A stretch of DNA of 35,117 nucleotides, taken from NCBI GenBank assembly GCA_046316025.1, contig JBKCXU010000033.1, forward strand, positions 1-35,117, given 5' to 3'. The notes beneath the pieces were generated by a model. The model saw only the letters and a program-made list of their open reading frames with translations, was not told the origin of the DNA and did not search any database. The position numbers and the translations under genes were made by a program. This DNA is from JAJTHJ01 sp046316025 (lineage in GTDB: Bacteria > Pseudomonadota > Gammaproteobacteria > Burkholderiales > Burkholderiaceae_F). Shown here piece by piece: positions 24,163 through 32,541 of this stretch (position 1 is the stretch's first letter; each line of letters starts with the position of its first letter).

Positions 24163-24705
24163 CTATTTGATCGGAATGATCTGCGTCGGAATCCCGTCGT
24201 CGTTGACCTGCTTCTGCACGCGTTCGACCTCGGCCTTTTGCCCGTAGGGGCCGAGCCGTACGCGGTAGAAGGTGTTACCGCCGGTCTCAACCGGATAGAT
24301 CGTCGCATCCAGCCCCAGCAGCGCCAGCCGCGCGCGCATGCTGTCGGCATCCTCGGGCTGGCGGAAGGCGCCGGCTTGCAGCATGTAGCGGGTGCTCTCG
24401 GCGGCGGCTTTTGCTTCGTCGGCCTTGGCGGGCTCGGCAGCCGGCTCGACGTTGGCCTTGGCGGCTTCGGCCGGGGTCACGGGCGCTGGCCCCGGCTGCT
24501 GCGCGGACAGCGGCTTGTTGGGGTCGGGCAGCTTGCCGTCGGCGCCGGGGTTGATGTTCTCGGTCGGGCGCTTGACCTTCTCGACGAACGGCACCGGCGC
24601 CTTGGTGATGTACAGCGCCACCGCGGCGGCGATCGCCAGCCCGATCACCAGGCCGATCACGATGCCGATAAACGTGCCGCCGCGTTGTCTAGTCGCCGTG
24701 TTCAC
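24163..24705 (-). CDS. SPOR-domain membrane protein, FtsN-like
   Basis: Protein of 180 residues with a short cytoplasmic start (MNTATRQRGG), one membrane helix (about 12-33), a Pro/Ala/Glu-rich periplasmic linker and a C-terminal SPOR domain (about 105-180: YMLQAGAFRQPEDADSMRAR, then FYRVRLGPYGQKAEVERVQ). SPOR domains bind denuded peptidoglycan at the division site, so it likely acts in septation. It is small for FtsN and may be a different SPOR protein. It sits between argS and dsbA, with a palindromic repeat in the gap on the argS side. Confidence 0.88.
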   Translation of the reverse strand: MNTATRQRGGTFIGIVIGLVIGLAIAAAVALYITKAPVPFVEKVKRPTENINPGADGKLPDPNKPLSAQQPGPAPVTPAEAAKANVEPAAEPAKADEAKAAAESTRYMLQAGAFRQPEDADSMRARLALLGLDATIYPVETGGNTFYRVRLGPYGQKAEVERVQKQVNDDGIPTQIIPIK

Positions 24706-24733
24706 TCTATTTCCCGATCACGACGCGGACTTC

Positions 24734-24805
24734 GTCGTTCCCGCGAAAGCGGGAATCCAGCAGCTTTCGCGAACGACACGAGATTCCCGCTGGCGCGGGA
24801 ATGAC
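24734..24805. repeat. Paired dispersed palindrome (copy 2)
   Basis: Units at 24734-24760 (GTCGTTCCCGCGAAAGCGGG, then AATCCAG) and, inverted, at 24779-24805, with an 18-base spacer. This is the same family and arrangement as 15630-15696. It sits in the argS/SPOR gap, within the expected transcript, where it could form an RNA hairpin that reduces read-through or changes the relative levels of the two messages. Confidence 0.88.
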
Positions 24806-24842
24806 GGGACTTCGTTTGCAGACCGCAGCACAAAGCCTCTCA

Positions 24843-26579
24843 CTACATCTTCTCCGGGGCGGACACACCAAGCACGGCTAACCCGTTGCGCAGCACCTGC
24901 CGGGTCGCCAGCAGCAACGCCAGCCGCGCGGCGCGCAGCTCGGCATCGTCCACCAAAATGCGCTCGGCATTGTAGTTAGCGTGGAAGTCCGCCGCGAGAT
25001 CCTTCAGGTAGAACGCGACCAGGTGCGGCGCCATCTGATCGGCTGCCTCGCGCAGCAGTTCCGGAAACTCCGCCAGCCGCGTGGCAAGCGCCAGTTCCTT
25101 GGCGCCCGTGAGCAGCGCCAGCGATACGTGCGGCGCCAAGTCCTCATCCAGCGTCGCACCCGCGGCCGCCGCCTGCGCCAGCACCGAGCAGGTCCGCGCA
25201 TGCGCGTACTGCACGTAGTAGACGGGGTTGTCCTCGCTTTGCGACAGCGCCAGATCCACGTCGAACACGAACTCCGTATCCGCCTTGCGCGAGGCGAGAA
25301 AAAACCGCACCGCGTCGCGTCCAACCCAATCCAGCAGGTCGCGCAGAGTGACGTAGCTGCCGGCGCGCTTGGACATTTTCACTTCCTCGCCGGCGCGCAT
25401 CACCCGCACCATCTTGTGCAGCAGATAAGACGGGAAGCCCGCCGGCGCATCGATGCCAAGCACGGGCGCTGCCGCGCGCACGCCGGCGCGCACGCGCGCC
25501 ACCGTGCCGTAGTGGTCCGAACCCTGCACGTCGATCACCTTGCGGTAGCCACGTTGCAGCTTGGCCAGGTGATAGGCCACGTCCGGCACGAAGTAGGTAT
25601 AGGTGCCGTCCGACTTGCGCATCACGCGGTCTTTGTCGTCGGCAGCGGGGCCGCCGTCGCCGGCGATGTCGGCAATTTCGGTCGTGCGCAGCCACAACGC
25701 GCCGTCGGCCTCGAAGGTCATGCCGGAGGCAACCAGCGCGCGCACGGCGGCCTCCACCTTGCCGTCGGTGTATAGCGACGACTCGAGGTAAAAGTGATCG
25801 AAGGCCACGCCAAAGGCCGCGAGGTCCATGTCCTGCTCGTGGCGCAGATAGGCGACCGCAAAGTCGCGCAGGTTGGCGAGATCGTCCGCGTTGCCGCTCG
25901 CGCGCACCGCGCGGCCGTCGCGCGAGGTCTGCGATTCGCCGGCCAGAAACGCGCGGGCGATGTCCACGATGTACTCGCCGCGGTAGCCGTCCTCGGGGAA
26001 CTCAGCGGCCACGCCCTGCAGTTCACGCGCACGAGCCTGTACCGAGATCGCCAGCTTTTCGATCTGCACGCCCGCGTCGTTGTAATAGAACTCGCGTGTC
26101 ACCTGCCAGCCCTGCGCGGCCAGCAGATTCGCCAGCGCATCGCCCAGCGCCCCCTGCCGTGCGTGGCCCAGATGCAGCGGGCCGGTCGGGTTGGCCGAGA
26201 CGAACTCCACCATCACCCGCTCGCCTGCGTGCGCCGAAGACGTGCCGAAGCATTGCCGCTCGCGCAGCACCTGGCGCACGACCGCGAGCTTGGCCGCCGC
26301 CGCCAGCCGCAAGTTGATGAAGCCGGGGCCGGCGACTTCCACCGCGTCCACCAGCCCCACCGCGGCGGGGTTGACGCGCAGCGCATCGGCGATCGCCAGC
26401 GCCACCTCACGCGGGTTTTTCTTCAGCGCGCGGGCCGCCTGCAGCGCCACGTTGCACGCCAGATCGCCATGGGCCGCGACCTTGGGCCGCTCCAGCAGCA
26501 CCGGCAGTGGCGGCGCGCCAAGGCCGGCGAGCGCCTGTTCGATCAACGCGGCGAGTTGCTGTTTCTGGGCGGGGAGCAT
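24843..26579 (-). CDS. argS: Arginine-tRNA ligase
   Basis: Class I aminoacyl-tRNA synthetase of 578 residues charging tRNA-Arg. The HIGH-type motif HLGH is at 136-139 (NPTGPLHLGHARQGALGD), the KMSKS-type loop reads KMSKR, and the N-terminal Add-1 domain (tRNA D-loop binding) occupies about 1-110. The C-terminal anticodon-binding region ends ATRQVLRNGLAVLGVSAPEKM. The start at 26579 gives MLPAQKQQLAALIEQAL; the longer frame upstream is Arg-rich shadow. It follows the M23 peptidase gene by 41 bases. Confidence 0.96.
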   Translation of the reverse strand: MLPAQKQQLAALIEQALAGLGAPPLPVLLERPKVAAHGDLACNVALQAARALKKNPREVALAIADALRVNPAAVGLVDAVEVAGPGFINLRLAAAAKLAVVRQVLRERQCFGTSSAHAGERVMVEFVSANPTGPLHLGHARQGALGDALANLLAAQGWQVTREFYYNDAGVQIEKLAISVQARARELQGVAAEFPEDGYRGEYIVDIARAFLAGESQTSRDGRAVRASGNADDLANLRDFAVAYLRHEQDMDLAAFGVAFDHFYLESSLYTDGKVEAAVRALVASGMTFEADGALWLRTTEIADIAGDGGPAADDKDRVMRKSDGTYTYFVPDVAYHLAKLQRGYRKVIDVQGSDHYGTVARVRAGVRAAAPVLGIDAPAGFPSYLLHKMVRVMRAGEEVKMSKRAGSYVTLRDLLDWVGRDAVRFFLASRKADTEFVFDVDLALSQSEDNPVYYVQYAHARTCSVLAQAAAAGATLDEDLAPHVSLALLTGAKELALATRLAEFPELLREAADQMAPHLVAFYLKDLAADFHANYNAERILVDDAELRAARLALLLATRQVLRNGLAVLGVSAPEKM

Positions 26580-26620
26580 CGATGGCCGACGGCGCAGCGG
26601 AGCGCGAGCGGGCCGCGATT

Positions 26621-27880
26621 CTAGCGAGCGGGCTGCGCGGCGGCGGGCGGCGCGTTCAGTTGCGCGAGCCACTGTTCGGCCTGCGCCTTGAACCGCGCCT
26701 GCTCGGCCTGCGGGATCGGCTCGCCGGGGAGGAATTTTTCCTGCAACGGGTTGACGAAGGTGCCGTTCTTCGCCACCCGGTAGTCCAGATGCGGCCCGGT
26801 CGACAGCCCGGTGGAACCGACGTAGCCGATCACCTGCTTCTGCTTGACGCCGGCGCCGCGCCGCACGCCCTTGCCGATGCGCGACAGGTGGTTGTAGTAG
26901 GTCGCATAGCCGGCGTGGTGGCGCAACATCACCTGGATGCCGTTACCGCCCTTGTACCCGGCGAACTCCACCGTGCCGTCGGCCACCGCCCACACCGGCG
27001 TGCCGGTCGGTGCGGCGTAGTCGATAGCCAGATGCGGTCGCACGCCGCCCAGCACCGGGTGCGGGCGGCGGTGGGTGTAGCCCGAGCTGATCCGCGTGAA
27101 CTCCAGCGGCGAGCGCAGGAATGTCTTGCGCAGCGAGCGGCCCTCCAGGTCGTAATGCGCGAACTTGCCGCCGACCGCGTAGCCGACGCCGGTCAGCGCG
27201 CGGCCGTCGTCCGCCGGCAGATACTGCGCGGCGAGGATGCGGCCGTGATCGACGTAGCGGCCGTCCGCGTAGCGCGCCTCGACCAGCAGCTGGAAGCGGT
27301 CGCCCTTTTGCGTGTCGGCACTGAAGTCGAAGTCGGACTCGAACATCTGCGCCAAGTCGAGCAGCAGTCGCGCCGAGACCGCGCCGGACTCGACCGCGTC
27401 CCACAGGGAATCGACGACCTCGCCGCGGCGCACTTCGACCCGCAGCTCGGGCGCGGTCTCGTGGCGGGTCACGGTCCAGCCCGACTCGCCGGCGCGCGCC
27501 TCGAAGCGCAGCCAGGGACTGACCGGCAAGCTCGCCTCGACCCAGCGCCCGTCGGCTTCGTGGGCGATGGCGAGCGCGTCGCCCGGGCGCAGGCGGCGCA
27601 AATCGGCGCCCGCGGCGCGCAGCGCAGACGCGAGCGCGTTGGCCTGCGGCCCATCGAGCCCGGCGCGCTTGAGTGCGCCGACCAGCGTGTCGCCGCGGCC
27701 GAGTTCCATCGTGCTGCGCGCCAGCGGCGGCGGCGCTGGCGGTGCGGCGGCCGGCGCCACCTGCTCTTGCGCGACGGGAGGGGGAGCTTCGTTGTCCTGG
27801 GCCGGCCAAAGCGCCCAGACAACACCACAGACGACGGCGAGACAAGTCGCGGCCGCCAAGACCACACGGTTGCGCTGCAT
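26621..27880 (-). CDS. M23-family peptidoglycan endopeptidase
   Basis: Protein of 419 residues, similar in plan to MepM: an N-terminal signal-anchor (RVVLAAATCLAVVCGVVWAL), a Pro/Ala linker, an OapA/LysM-like region (GRGDTLVGALKRAGL, residues 61-75), and a C-terminal LytM domain. Zinc ligands His283 and Asp287 (HLAIDYAAP) are present. The usual HxH near the end reads GPHLDYRV (His364, Asp366), so the normally third zinc ligand is Asp instead of His. This variant occurs in some M23 proteins, so activity cannot be excluded, but it should not be assumed. Murein DD-endopeptidases of this kind open the cell wall during growth. It is followed closely by argS. Confidence 0.9.
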   Translation of the reverse strand: MQRNRVVLAAATCLAVVCGVVWALWPAQDNEAPPPVAQEQVAPAAAPPAPPPLARSTMELGRGDTLVGALKRAGLDGPQANALASALRAAGADLRRLRPGDALAIAHEADGRWVEASLPVSPWLRFEARAGESGWTVTRHETAPELRVEVRRGEVVDSLWDAVESGAVSARLLLDLAQMFESDFDFSADTQKGDRFQLLVEARYADGRYVDHGRILAAQYLPADDGRALTGVGYAVGGKFAHYDLEGRSLRKTFLRSPLEFTRISSGYTHRRPHPVLGGVRPHLAIDYAAPTGTPVWAVADGTVEFAGYKGGNGIQVMLRHHAGYATYYNHLSRIGKGVRRGAGVKQKQVIGYVGSTGLSTGPHLDYRVAKNGTFVNPLQEKFLPGEPIPQAEQARFKAQAEQWLAQLNAPPAAAQPAR

Positions 27881-27983
27881 GGGGCGCGACCTTACACGCC
27901 ATGCACCACCCTGTGAACCCGCGGGCTTGCCCCTACGGGGCGCGCACGGCGGCAGGTCGCGGCGGTGTGCAATCCGGCGCGCG

Positions 27984-29354
27984 CTACCCGGCCGAGCGCA
28001 CCACTTTCTTCTCCCGCAACGTGACGAACTCCTCCGCCGCCGTCGGGTGAATTCCCACCGTGGCGTCGAAGTCCGCCTTGGTGAGGCCCGCTTTCACGGC
28101 TATGCCGATGCCCTGGACGATCTCCGGCGCATCGGCCCCCACCATGTGCGCGCCGACCACGCGCTGCGTGGCGGCATCGACGATGAGTTTCATCAACGTG
28201 CGTTCCTGCCGGCCGGACAAGGTGTGCTTCATCGCGCGGAAGTCGGTTTGATAGACCTCGACCGTGCCGTACCTGGCGACCGCTTGCGCCTCGGTCAAGC
28301 CCACCGTGCCCACCGGCGGCTGACTGAACACGGCGGTGGGCACATCGGCATGGTCGGCGGCGGTGGGCTTGCCGCCGAAGAGCGTGGCCGCCACGGCCGC
28401 GCCTTCGCGGATCGCCACGGGTGTTAACGCGATGCGCTGGGTCACGTCGCCCACCGCGTAGATGTGCGGCACGCTGCTGCGCGAGGCGGCATCCACCTGC
28501 ACCGCGCCGCTCGCGGTGAGCGCCACGCCCGCCGCCTCCAGCCCCAGGCCCTGCGTGTTGGGCACGCGGCCGGTGGCAAACATCACCGCGTCCACCAACT
28601 GCGGCGGCTCGCCGCCCAGCGCCAGGTCGAGCGTGCCGTCTGCGCGCCGCGCAATCGAAAGCGGCGGCGCGTTCAGCAGCACGCGCACGCCCTTTTTCTC
28701 GATCTCGGCGTGCAGAAAGTGCCGCACGTCGTCGTCGAAGCCGCGCAGGAACTCCGGCCCGCGGTAGGCGAGCACGACTTCGCTGCCCAGCCCGTTGAAG
28801 ATGCCGGCGAACTCCACCGCGATATAGCCGCCGCCCAGAATGGCGATGCGCCGCGGCAGCTCGGTAAGGTGAAAAGCCTCGTTCGAAGTAAAGCCCAGTT
28901 CCGCGCCGGGGATCGCCGGCACCTGCGGGGCACCGCCCGTGGCGATCAGGATGTGCGCGGCCGTGTGGCGCTGGCCGGCGACTTCCACCGTGTGCGCATC
29001 CAGCAGCCGCGCCTTGCCGACGTGGATCGTCACGCCGGCTTTTTCCAGCAGGCCGCGGTAGACGCCTTCCAGCCGCGCGATCTCGCGGTCCTTGGCGGCG
29101 ATCAGCGCGGGCCAGGAGAAGCTCGTGGCGCCCACCGTCCAGCCGTAGCCGGCGGCGTCGGCAAAGTCTTCGGCAAAGTGCGAGGCATAGACCAGCAGCT
29201 TCTTGGGCACGCAGCCGCGGATCACGCAGGTGCCGCCGAGCCGGTAGCTTTCCGCCAGCGCCACGCGCGCACCAAAGCCCGCGCTCATCCGCGCCGCGCG
29301 CACGCCGCCCGAGCCGCCGCCGATTACGTAGAGGTCGTAGTCGTAAGTTGCCAT
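27984..29354 (-). CDS. gor: Glutathione-disulfide reductase
   Basis: FAD-dependent pyridine-nucleotide disulfide oxidoreductase of 456 residues. FAD motif GGGSGG (12-17), redox disulfide GGTCVIRGCVPKK (Cys43, Cys48), second nucleotide motif GGGYIAVEFAGIFNGLG and the C-terminal catalytic HPTAAEE (His436) are all visible. The HPT-AEE ending and RGCVPKK are typical of glutathione reductase rather than dihydrolipoamide dehydrogenase. It keeps cytosolic glutathione reduced using NADPH. The start codon lies only three bases after the VapC-type gene stops, so gor may be read from the toxin-antitoxin promoter. Confidence 0.93.
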   Translation of the reverse strand: MATYDYDLYVIGGGSGGVRAARMSAGFGARVALAESYRLGGTCVIRGCVPKKLLVYASHFAEDFADAAGYGWTVGATSFSWPALIAAKDREIARLEGVYRGLLEKAGVTIHVGKARLLDAHTVEVAGQRHTAAHILIATGGAPQVPAIPGAELGFTSNEAFHLTELPRRIAILGGGYIAVEFAGIFNGLGSEVVLAYRGPEFLRGFDDDVRHFLHAEIEKKGVRVLLNAPPLSIARRADGTLDLALGGEPPQLVDAVMFATGRVPNTQGLGLEAAGVALTASGAVQVDAASRSSVPHIYAVGDVTQRIALTPVAIREGAAVAATLFGGKPTAADHADVPTAVFSQPPVGTVGLTEAQAVARYGTVEVYQTDFRAMKHTLSGRQERTLMKLIVDAATQRVVGAHMVGADAPEIVQGIGIAVKAGLTKADFDATVGIHPTAAEEFVTLREKKVVRSAG

Positions 29355-29357
29355 CGC

Positions 29358-29753
29358 TCAATCGTGCCAATCGACAAACTTCAATCCGTCGACCTGCGCG
29401 AACTCGCGCAGGTTATGCGTGACCAGGGTGTGTCCGCCAGCGAGCGCGATGCCGGCAATCAAGGTATCGATCGGACCGAGCGGCGTGCCGCGCGTCTCGG
29501 CGCGCACACGCAATTCCGCCGCTGCGCGCGCCGCGGCGGCGTCGATGGGGCAGACCGTGAACGCGGTGAGCGCCTCCCCGATGCGGCGGCGCCGGGCCGC
29601 ACCCAGCCGCGCGTGGCGAACGCCGTACTCGATCTCGTAAACCACCGGCGCGGGCAGCGCGACCTGTGACGGTTCGACCTCGAGCAGGCGCTCGGCCACG
29701 CCGCCATTGCCGCGCAAGAAGTACGACAGTGTGTTGGTGTCGAGCAGAAACAA
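29358..29753 (-). CDS. vapC: VapC-type PIN-domain toxin
   Basis: PIN-domain ribonuclease of 131 residues. Acidic catalytic residues are in place: Asp in FLLDTNTLSY near the start, Glu in VVYEIEYG, Asp in PLGPIDTLIAG, and THNLREF at the last site. VapC toxins usually cleave tRNA or rRNA to stop growth. The best start is TTG at 29753, which gives MFLLDTNT, the standard N-terminus; the longer frame upstream lies inside the antitoxin gene. The start is one base after the antitoxin stop, so translation is coupled. Confidence 0.85.
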   Translation of the reverse strand: MFLLDTNTLSYFLRGNGGVAERLLEVEPSQVALPAPVVYEIEYGVRHARLGAARRRRIGEALTAFTVCPIDAAAARAAAELRVRAETRGTPLGPIDTLIAGIALAGGHTLVTHNLREFAQVDGLKFVDWHD

Positions 29754-29754
29754 G

Positions 29755-29985
29755 CTATACCCGCACTCGCTTGACGTCGCGCCCCGCACCACGGCGCAAC
29801 TCGGATGCGAGCGGAAAGTCCGGGGCGACGCCGGCCGCCTTGCGCACCGCCGCCGGCCAATGGCTGGCGGTCTGGCGACGAATGAGATCGGCGACCCAGC
29901 GGCTCTTCGAGACGCCGGCCGCGCGCGCGGCTTCGTCGAGCAGCTTCTCGATCTGCGTGTCCACGTACAAGGTCACTTGCGGCAT
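29755..29985 (-). CDS. vapB: VapB-type ribbon-helix-helix antitoxin
   Basis: Protein of 76 residues with an N-terminal ribbon-helix-helix fold (MPQVTLYVDTQIEKLLDEAA, then ARAAGVSKSRWVADLIRRQT) that binds DNA, and a C-terminal toxin-binding tail (DFPLASELRRGAGRDVKRVRV region). It neutralises the adjacent PIN toxin and represses the operon. A CGGAG Shine-Dalgarno precedes the ATG. The palindrome 24 bases upstream (30009-30025) is its likely operator. Confidence 0.87.
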   Translation of the reverse strand: MPQVTLYVDTQIEKLLDEAARAAGVSKSRWVADLIRRQTASHWPAAVRKAAGVAPDFPLASELRRGAGRDVKRVRV

Positions 29986-30008
29986 GGTGTGGCTCCGGCG
30001 CGATTCAC

Positions 30009-30025
30009 ATATACGGCAAGTATAT
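30009..30025. promoter_or_regulatory. Palindromic operator of the vapBC genes
   Basis: ATATACGGCAAGTATAT is a 6-bp inverted repeat with a five-base centre, as expected for a ribbon-helix-helix dimer or tetramer. On the minus strand the right arm contains TATACT (30024-30019), a good -10, with TTGCAC about 19 bases before it as a possible -35, so binding would cover the promoter. Confidence 0.6.
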
Positions 30026-30080
30026 CGGCGCCACTTTTGTTCCGTGCAATGATGCGGCGGCCGATTGCAGGACTCGTCCG

Positions 30081-30716
30081 ATGCGAACCGAGATCGATCA
30101 CTTGGTCGTCGCCTGCCGCGACCTCGAGCAAGGCGCCGACTGGGCACGCGCCACGCTGGGCGTTGAGCCGCAGCCCGGCGGCAAGCACGCGACGATGGGC
30201 ACGCACAACCGATTGTTGAGGCTCGGTGCCCGCGTCTACCTGGAATTGATCGCCATCGACCCCGAGGCGCCGGCACCCGCGCGCCCGCGCTGGTTCGGCC
30301 TCGACCGCGCGGACGTGCAGGCGCGTGCGGCACGCGAGCCGTTCTTGCTCGCGTGGGTTGGCAGCTGCGACAACATCACTGCGGCGGTGACCGCCGTGCC
30401 GCTGCTCGGCGAGGTGCTGCCCTTCACCCGCAACGCCTACGCCTGGCGCTTTGCGCTGACCGCCGACGGCGAACTCAACTACGACGGCGTGCTGCCGCCG
30501 CTGATCCAGTGGGACAGCGAGGCGCATCCCTGCGATGCGCTGGAAGATCGCGGCTGCGAACTGCTGTCGCTGGAACTGACGCATCCTGACGCAGCGGCGA
30601 TCCTGCCGCTGTTTCGCAAGTTGCGCATCGCCGGCCCGGTCGAACTCGCCGCAGGCCCGCCGGCACTGCGGGCGCGCCTGCGCTTGGCGGACGGCGGCGA
30701 GCGCGTGCTCGGTTGA
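30081..30716 (+). CDS. VOC/glyoxalase-like domain protein
   Basis: Protein of 211 residues with the vicinal-oxygen-chelate pattern of the Glyoxalase_3-like family: EIDHLVVACRDLEQGADWAR at the start, GGKHATMGTHNRLLRLGARV, YLELIAIDPEAPAP and a C-terminal half-repeat (LLSLELTHPDAAAILPLFRK). His8, His36 and Glu56-region residues are possible metal ligands. The substrate is unknown and no pathway neighbours help. It is divergent from vapB and convergent with argP. Confidence 0.82.
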   Translation: MRTEIDHLVVACRDLEQGADWARATLGVEPQPGGKHATMGTHNRLLRLGARVYLELIAIDPEAPAPARPRWFGLDRADVQARAAREPFLLAWVGSCDNITAAVTAVPLLGEVLPFTRNAYAWRFALTADGELNYDGVLPPLIQWDSEAHPCDALEDRGCELLSLELTHPDAAAILPLFRKLRIAGPVELAAGPPALRARLRLADGGERVLG

Positions 30717-30720
30717 AGCA

Positions 30721-30739
30721 AAGCGGGCCGGCCGCGCTT
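30721..30739. terminator. Small GC-rich hairpin between convergent VOC and argP genes
   Basis: AAGCG at 30721-30725 pairs with CGCTT at 30735-30739 around a GGCCGGCC core, immediately after the VOC stop and overlapping the argP stop codon. It is followed by TTTT at a distance of six bases. Weak bidirectional terminator candidate. Confidence 0.35.
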
Positions 30740-31643
30740 ACAGCTTTTCGCGCGCCGTGGCCTGAACGATCTGAGTCAGTCGTTCGAGCATCGGCACCTT
30801 CAGCCGCGAGTACTGCCAGTACAAAGGCACGGTCAGGGTCTGGCCGGGCACGAGTTCGACGAGCCGGCCACTCGTCAGCAACGCATCGACCAGCGGCCCC
30901 GGGTTCATGCCCCAGCCGAGCCCCGCCAGGGTCGCATCGACAAAGGCCTGTGTCGAAGGCAACCAGTGGCGCGGCGCCGCGACCGTCTGCCGGCACACGC
31001 GCCGCAGCCAGCGGGCCTGCAACTGGTCTTTGTGGTTGAAGACGAGACTCGGCGCGGCGCGCAGCGTCTCGGCGTTGACACCCGCAGCAAAGTGACGGCG
31101 CATGAACTCGGGGCTGGCCGTGGCGAGGTAGCGCAGCGCCCCCAGCCGCACGCTGCGGCAACCCTGCACCGCGGCGCCGTGCGCGCCGACCGCGGCGACC
31201 ACGCGGCCGCGCCGCAGCCATTCGGCGGTGTGATCCTGGTCGTCGATGGCGACATCCAGCAGCGCGTTCTCTTGCTCGCCAAACCTTGCCAACGCAGCGA
31301 TGAACCAGGTCGCCAGACTGTCGGCGTTGACGGCCACGCGCAGCGTCGGGCGCTCGGCCTCGGCGGCGCCTTCGGCGCGCGCGGTCGTGCCCGCGGTCAG
31401 ACCCGTGCCCAGATCGGCTTCGAGCATGCCGACCAGCTCCGCGTGGCGGCACAGGCGGGCGCCGAGCTCGGTGGGCGTGCAGGGTTGGCCGCGCACGACG
31501 AGCACCGCGCCGATGCGCTCCTCGAACAGCCGCACGCGCTGCGACACCGCCGAGGCGGTGACGTGCAAGGCCAGCGCTGCGCGCTCGAAGCTGCCTTCGC
31601 GGATCACCGCCGCCACGGCGGCCAGGGCCGAATAGTCCAGCAT
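30738..31643 (-). CDS. argP: LysR-family regulator ArgP (IciA)
   Basis: LysR-type regulator of 301 residues. The N-terminal winged helix is MLDYSALAAVAAVIREGSFE, then RAALALHVTASAVSQRVRLF (recognition helix) and the LysR linker; the effector domain follows (RVAVNADSLATWFIAALARF, GCRSVRLGALRYLATASPEF). ArgP activates the basic amino-acid exporter gene in response to arginine and is antagonised by lysine. The divergent LysE-type exporter 250 bases away is the classical partner arrangement. Start at 31643 gives the typical ArgP N-terminus. The intergenic DNA contains a dispersed repeat (31751-31785); no confident T-N11-A site was picked. Confidence 0.92.
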   Translation of the reverse strand: MLDYSALAAVAAVIREGSFERAALALHVTASAVSQRVRLFEERIGAVLVVRGQPCTPTELGARLCRHAELVGMLEADLGTGLTAGTTARAEGAAEAERPTLRVAVNADSLATWFIAALARFGEQENALLDVAIDDQDHTAEWLRRGRVVAAVGAHGAAVQGCRSVRLGALRYLATASPEFMRRHFAAGVNAETLRAAPSLVFNHKDQLQARWLRRVCRQTVAAPRHWLPSTQAFVDATLAGLGWGMNPGPLVDALLTSGRLVELVPGQTLTVPLYWQYSRLKVPMLERLTQIVQATAREKL

Positions 31644-31750
31644 GGGCAAGTCCGTTTCGCCTGAAACTTCCAACTCAAGAAACGCCGCGCCTATCGCCCG
31701 GAGTGCCGCCGTTGCCGGCAGCCTTCCCGCACCCGGCGCTGCGCGCCGAC

Positions 31751-31785
31751 CTCTCCCTCCGGGAGAGGGGTTGGGGTGAGGGAAG
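31751..31785. repeat. Dispersed GGGGTGAGGGAAG repeat in the argP/argO intergenic region
   Basis: CTCTCCC (31751-31757) pairs with GGGAGAG (31761-31767), followed by GGGGTTGGGGTGAGGGAAG. The last 13 bases are identical to 35044-35056 at the window end. It belongs to a CCCTCACCCC/CTCTCCC repeat type frequent in proteobacterial intergenic DNA. Confidence 0.75.
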
Positions 31786-31892
31786 ACCGCCGGAGCGGAG
31801 TGACTCACTTCGGTTGGTCGGGTAAGCGCCGCTAATCCAGCTTAAGTGATTTTTGCTTGTCCCTTCTGGGTTCGGGCGCCGACACTGCGCCC

Positions 31893-32513
31893 ATGGAACT
31901 CGACGCCCTGCTCTCCGGAATCGGCCTCGGCGGCTCCTTGATCGTTGCCATCGGTGCGCAAAACGCCTTCGTGCTGCGCCAGGGCTTGCGGCGGGAGCAC
32001 GTCGGCGCGGTGGTCGCCCTGTGCGCGGGGATCGACATCCTGTTGATGACGGCAGGTGTCGCCGGCCTGGCCGGTCTGGTGCGGTTGAGTCCCACGGTGT
32101 TGACGCTGTGCACCGTCGCCGGCGCGGCCTTCCTGCTTTGGTACGGCTGGGGCGCGGCACGGCGGGCGCTGGCGCCGGAGGTGCTGAACGCGGAGACGCA
32201 CGGCGCCGCGCAGAGCCGCACGCGAGTGCTGGGCCAGGCGCTGGCGATCACGCTCGCCAATCCGCACGTGTATCTGGACACGGTGCTGCTGGTCGGCGCC
32301 ATAGGCGCGAGTCAAGCGGAGGCGCAGCGGCTCTGGTTTCTGTTGGGCGCCAGTCTGGCCAGCGTGCTGTGGTTCACTGCGCTGGGCTTTGGTGCGCGCT
32401 TGTTGGCGCCGGTCTTTGCGCGACCGGTCGCCTGGCGCGTTCTCGACGTGGTGGTTGCCCTGACGATGTGGGGGCTGGCTGCCGGCTTGCTGCGGGACGT
32501 GCTCGCGGCTTGA
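31893..32513 (+). CDS. argO: LysE/ArgO-family amino-acid exporter
   Basis: Inner-membrane exporter of 206 residues with about six hydrophobic segments (LLSGIGLGGSLIVAIGAQNA at the start, family signature IGAQNAFVLRQGL). The LysE family exports arginine or lysine with ArgP as activator. Later conserved parts are LALTIANPH-like LAITLANPHVYLDTVLLVGA and the C-terminal hydrophobic WRVLDVVVALTMWGLAAGLL. ATG 31893 begins the conserved protein; an earlier in-frame start would add 12 residues of no family resemblance. It is divergent from argP. Whether the substrate is Arg or Lys is not decidable here. Confidence 0.92.
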   Translation: MELDALLSGIGLGGSLIVAIGAQNAFVLRQGLRREHVGAVVALCAGIDILLMTAGVAGLAGLVRLSPTVLTLCTVAGAAFLLWYGWGAARRALAPEVLNAETHGAAQSRTRVLGQALAITLANPHVYLDTVLLVGAIGASQAEAQRLWFLLGASLASVLWFTALGFGARLLAPVFARPVAWRVLDVVVALTMWGLAAGLLRDVLAA

Positions 32514-32541
32514 GTCGCGGCCGGACTTCTGTCGTGCCGGA

